A stretch of DNA of 8,629 nt, from NCBI GenBank assembly GCA_029248845.1, contig JAQWIO010000023.1, positions 1-8,629 of the forward strand. Reading direction: 5' to 3'. How positions within the stretch are numbered: position 1 is the stretch's first letter; each line of letters begins with the position of its first letter. The notes below the pieces were generated by a model, which worked only from the letters and a program-made list of their open reading frames with translations, had not been told where the DNA came from and did not search any database. The stretch comes from Polaribacter sp. GTDB lineage: Bacteria; Bacteroidota; Bacteroidia; Flavobacteriales; Flavobacteriaceae. Both the position numbers and the translations under genes were made by a program. Positions 6,510-8,629 of the stretch are shown piece after piece.

Positions 6510-7280
6510 ATGAATTTAGAATTTTACAAATACCAAGGAACCGGAAATGATTTTGTGATGATAGACAACAGATCAAAATCCTTCCCAAAAGAAAACACCA
6601 ACATTATACCAAAACTTTGTGATAGACATTTTGGTATTGGAGCAGACGGCGTTATTTTAATTGAAAATGATACAAATTTTGATTTTAAAATGATTTATTT
6701 TAATGCTGATGGAAGTCAAACTTTCTGCGGGAATGGGGGCAGATGTGCAGTTGCTTTTGCAAAAGATTTAAAAATTATAAATTCTAATACTAATTTTAGT
6801 GCTTTTGACGGAGCGCATTTTGCTAAAATTGAAAAAGATATTATTTCTTTAAAAATGAAAGATGTTGATGAAATTTTAGTTCATGAGAATTCAATTTTTA
6901 TCAATACCGGTACGCAGCATCATGTTGAATTGGTGGATGATTTAGATAATTTTCCTGTTTTTAAAAAAGGGAAGGAAATAAGATATTCATATGATGGTCT
7001 TGGAAGTAATGTTAATTTTGTTCAGCAAATTAGTCCTTCTACTTTTAGAGTAAGGACCTATGAAAAAGGTGTGGAAGATGAAACATTAGCCTGCGGAACT
7101 GGTGTTACAGCTGTGGCAATAGCAATGCACAAAACAAAAAAAACAGACCACAATTTAATTTCATTACCCGTTGAAGGTGGAAATTTAGAGGTTTCATTTA
7201 CAGAAAAAAATGGAGTTTATAAAAATGTGTTCTTAAAAGGGTCTGCACTATTAGTTTTTAAAGGTAATACTTCAATTTAA
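6510..7280 (+). CDS. dapF: Diaminopimelate epimerase DapF
   Basis: A 256-residue cofactor-independent epimerase that converts LL- to meso-diaminopimelate, the precursor of lysine and of the peptidoglycan cross-linking residue. The two catalytic cysteines are present: Cys73 in FCGNGGRC (72-79) and Cys195 in ACGTGVTA (194-201), one in each half of the pseudo-symmetric fold. Other family marks are TGNDF (11-15), FGIGADGV (41-48), FNADGS (64-69), NTGTQHHVE (132-140) and YEKGVEDET (184-192). The length is normal for the family, slightly shorter than the 274 residues of the E. coli enzyme. The ATG at 6510 gives the standard N terminus and lies five bases after a TATATTTG promoter box, so the message may be leaderless. 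Its stop overlaps the start of the next gene in TAATG, implying translational coupling. It is the first gene of an operon with an acetyltransferase and mltG. Confidence 0.98.
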   Translation: MNLEFYKYQGTGNDFVMIDNRSKSFPKENTNIIPKLCDRHFGIGADGVILIENDTNFDFKMIYFNADGSQTFCGNGGRCAVAFAKDLKIINSNTNFSAFDGAHFAKIEKDIISLKMKDVDEILVHENSIFINTGTQHHVELVDDLDNFPVFKKGKEIRYSYDGLGSNVNFVQQISPSTFRVRTYEKGVEDETLACGTGVTAVAIAMHKTKKTDHNLISLPVEGGNLEVSFTEKNGVYKNVFLKGSALLVFKGNTSI

Positions 7281-7804
7281 TGCAAACACTTAAAGGTCCC
7301 CTTTTAAAACTAAGAACTCTTGAACCAGAAGATTTAGAGTTTCTATATCAAATAGAAAACGATGAATCTTTCTGGGAAATAAGTCATACTCAAAAACCTT
7401 TCTCTAAATATATTTTAAAAAGATATATAGAAAATGGGCATCTAGATATTTTTGAAGCAAAACAACTGCGCTTAATAATTGAAGAAAAGTCTACAAAAAA
7501 GCAAATAGGAATGATTGACTTATTTGATTTTAATCCCCAACATAAAAGAGCAGGAATTGGTCTATTGATTCATCCTGATTTTCAACACAATGGATTTGCT
7601 TCTGAAGCCTTATCACTTTTAATTAAGTATTCTTTTTCGCACCTAAATTTACACCAATTATTCGCAAATATCACCTCAGATAATACTAAAAGTATGTCGC
7701 TTTTTAAGAAATATAATTTTGAAAAAGTAGGTGTAAAAAAAGATTGGATTTTATCAGAAGGAATCTTTAAAAATGAAGTTTTATTTCAGTTAATAAAAGA
7801 CTAA
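7280..7804 (+). CDS. GNAT-family N-acetyltransferase (RimJ/RimL-like)
   Basis: A 174-residue protein of the GNAT fold, close in outline to the RimJ/RimL and SpeG-like Acetyltransf_3 group. It opens with LRTLEPEDLEFLYQIEND (11-28), the usual beta1-alpha1 segment of that group. Strand beta4 is KRAGIGLLIHPDFQ (89-102), followed by the acetyl-CoA pyrophosphate-binding loop QHNGFASEAL (102-111). LHQLFANITSDNTKSMSLFKKYNFEKVG (124-151) is the typical beta5-alpha4 motif, with the Asn and Ser residues that often line the cofactor site. There is no signal peptide, so it should be cytoplasmic. The substrate cannot be deduced: candidates are a protein N terminus, a polyamine, an amino sugar or another small amine. 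Its place between dapF and mltG hints at, but does not prove, a cell-wall role. The ATG overlaps the dapF stop by one base (TAATG), so it is probably translated by reinitiation. Confidence 0.92.
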   Translation: MQTLKGPLLKLRTLEPEDLEFLYQIENDESFWEISHTQKPFSKYILKRYIENGHLDIFEAKQLRLIIEEKSTKKQIGMIDLFDFNPQHKRAGIGLLIHPDFQHNGFASEALSLLIKYSFSHLNLHQLFANITSDNTKSMSLFKKYNFEKVGVKKDWILSEGIFKNEVLFQLIKD

Positions 7805-7831
7805 TTTTATTTTTCATTAAAATTAAAATAA

Positions 7832-8629
7832 TTGCAAAAAAAAACAACATACATCTTCGCTAGTTTTCTTCTACTTGGTGGAATTTTAGGATACCATTAT
7901 TACCAAAAGATCTTTGGAAAAGCAATTACAAGAGAAACTATTCTTTTTGTTTATTCTTCTGATACCTTATTAGATATTAAAAATAAAATTTCTGAATTTT
8001 CATCTAAAAACGATGCTTTTCTGATGGTTGCAGGGAAAAAAGATTTCACAAAACCTAGGAGTGGTAGATATCTTCTAAAGGAAGATATGTCAAATAATGA
8101 TCTTATAAACTTATTAAGAAGTGGTAATCAAGCTCCAATAAGGTTGTCTTTTAACAATCAAGATACCCTAGAAAAACTAGCAGGTAGAGTTGCTCAACAA
8201 CTAGAAACAGATTCTATCTCTCTATTAAGTTCTTTTACAGACAGTACTTTTTTGTCGAAAAACAATTTGACGGAAGCATCGGTTCTTCAAATTTTTATTC
8301 CGAATAGCTATGAATTTTACTGGAACACCTCTCCTAAAAAATTTAGAGATAAAATGTTAAAAGAATACAATCTCTTTTGGAACTCCAGCAGATTAAAAAA
8401 AGCTGTAGCCTTAAACTTATCTAAATCAGAAATTATTACTTTGGCTTCGATAGTGCAAAAAGAGACAGCAAAGATAATAGAAAGACCTATTGTAGCGGGT
8501 CTGTATTTGAATAGATTAAAAAAAGGATGGCCGTTACAAGCAGACCCAACAATTATTTATTGTATAAAACATAATAAAGGACAGAATTTTGCTGTAAAAA
8601 GGGTACTAACTGCTGATTTAGAAATTAAA
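7832..8629 (+). CDS. mltG: Endolytic murein transglycosylase MltG (3' end outside the window)
   Basis: 266 codons are visible, continuing past the right edge; family members are usually about 340 residues, so most of the protein is present. MltG (YceG family) is a membrane-anchored lytic transglycosylase that cuts nascent peptidoglycan strands and is thought to set glycan chain length. Residues 6-24 form a single N-terminal membrane anchor after a QKK basic start. The family signature is clear: FIPNSYEFYWNTS (155-167), then LASIVQKETAKIIERP (204-219) containing the conserved Glu211, then VAGLYLNRLKKGWPLQADPT (221-240). The start is TTG at 7832. The codon directly before it is an in-frame TAA (7829-7831), and the first in-frame ATG is codon 65 (8024), far inside the protein, so the anchor is only kept with TTG. 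No Shine-Dalgarno is seen. It lies 27 bases after the acetyltransferase stop and is the third gene of the dapF operon. Confidence 0.95.
   Translation, partial: MQKKTTYIFASFLLLGGILGYHYYQKIFGKAITRETILFVYSSDTLLDIKNKISEFSSKNDAFLMVAGKKDFTKPRSGRYLLKEDMSNNDLINLLRSGNQAPIRLSFNNQDTLEKLAGRVAQQLETDSISLLSSFTDSTFLSKNNLTEASVLQIFIPNSYEFYWNTSPKKFRDKMLKEYNLFWNSSRLKKAVALNLSKSEIITLASIVQKETAKIIERPIVAGLYLNRLKKGWPLQADPTIIYCIKHNKGQNFAVKRVLTADLEIK

Noticed and set aside
1..8629. Mobile elements, CRISPR arrays, tRNA or rRNA genes, toxin-antitoxin pairs and defence genes
   Set aside because: No repeat-spacer array, transposase or integrase motif, terminal inverted repeats, cloverleaf pattern or small paired genes were found; all substantial frames belong to housekeeping or lineage-typical families.

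Overview
The window looks like ordinary core chromosome of an AT-rich member of the Bacteroidota, most likely a marine-type Flavobacteriaceae. Three things point there: start-proximal promoter boxes of the form TAnnTTTG instead of TATAAT; almost no Shine-Dalgarno sequences; and lineage-typical genes (a DUF4294 protein, a long-form GAPDH of about 480 residues, and a dapF-acetyltransferase-mltG cluster facing an HtrA-type protease). I see no transposase, integrase, CRISPR array, tRNA, rRNA or phage gene.

Layout. Bases 1-363 hold no convincing gene. Four genes then lie on the minus strand. Read in their own direction they are htrA (6378-4987), gap (4855-3413), ligA (3150-1150) and a DUF4294 secreted protein (1110-364). 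htrA ends at a clear intrinsic terminator (4938-4963). gap has its own promoter region with an 18-bp perfect palindrome over the expected -33 position. ligA has a candidate promoter and is followed after 39 bases by the DUF4294 gene, so those two are probably cotranscribed. On the plus strand, dapF (6510-7280), a GNAT acetyltransferase (7280-7804) and mltG (from 7832, running off the right edge) form a tight operon.

How the genes relate. The operon joins two peptidoglycan functions: DapF makes meso-diaminopimelate for the stem peptide and lysine, and MltG cleaves nascent glycan strands at the membrane. The divergent HtrA protease acts in the same envelope compartment. The 131-base htrA/dapF intergenic region has a TATATTTG box facing each way. 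Between the boxes are four KTTAACN repeats about one helical turn apart, suggesting a shared regulator; this is the most interesting regulatory signal here. LigA (replication and repair) and GAPDH (central carbon metabolism) are housekeeping.

Two genes, DUF4294 and mltG, appear to start at TTG; in both, an in-frame stop just upstream and an N-terminal signal or anchor segment fix the start. I found no strong evidence for a wholly new biological system. The findings are mostly regulatory and start-site observations, plus sequence variations in known families.
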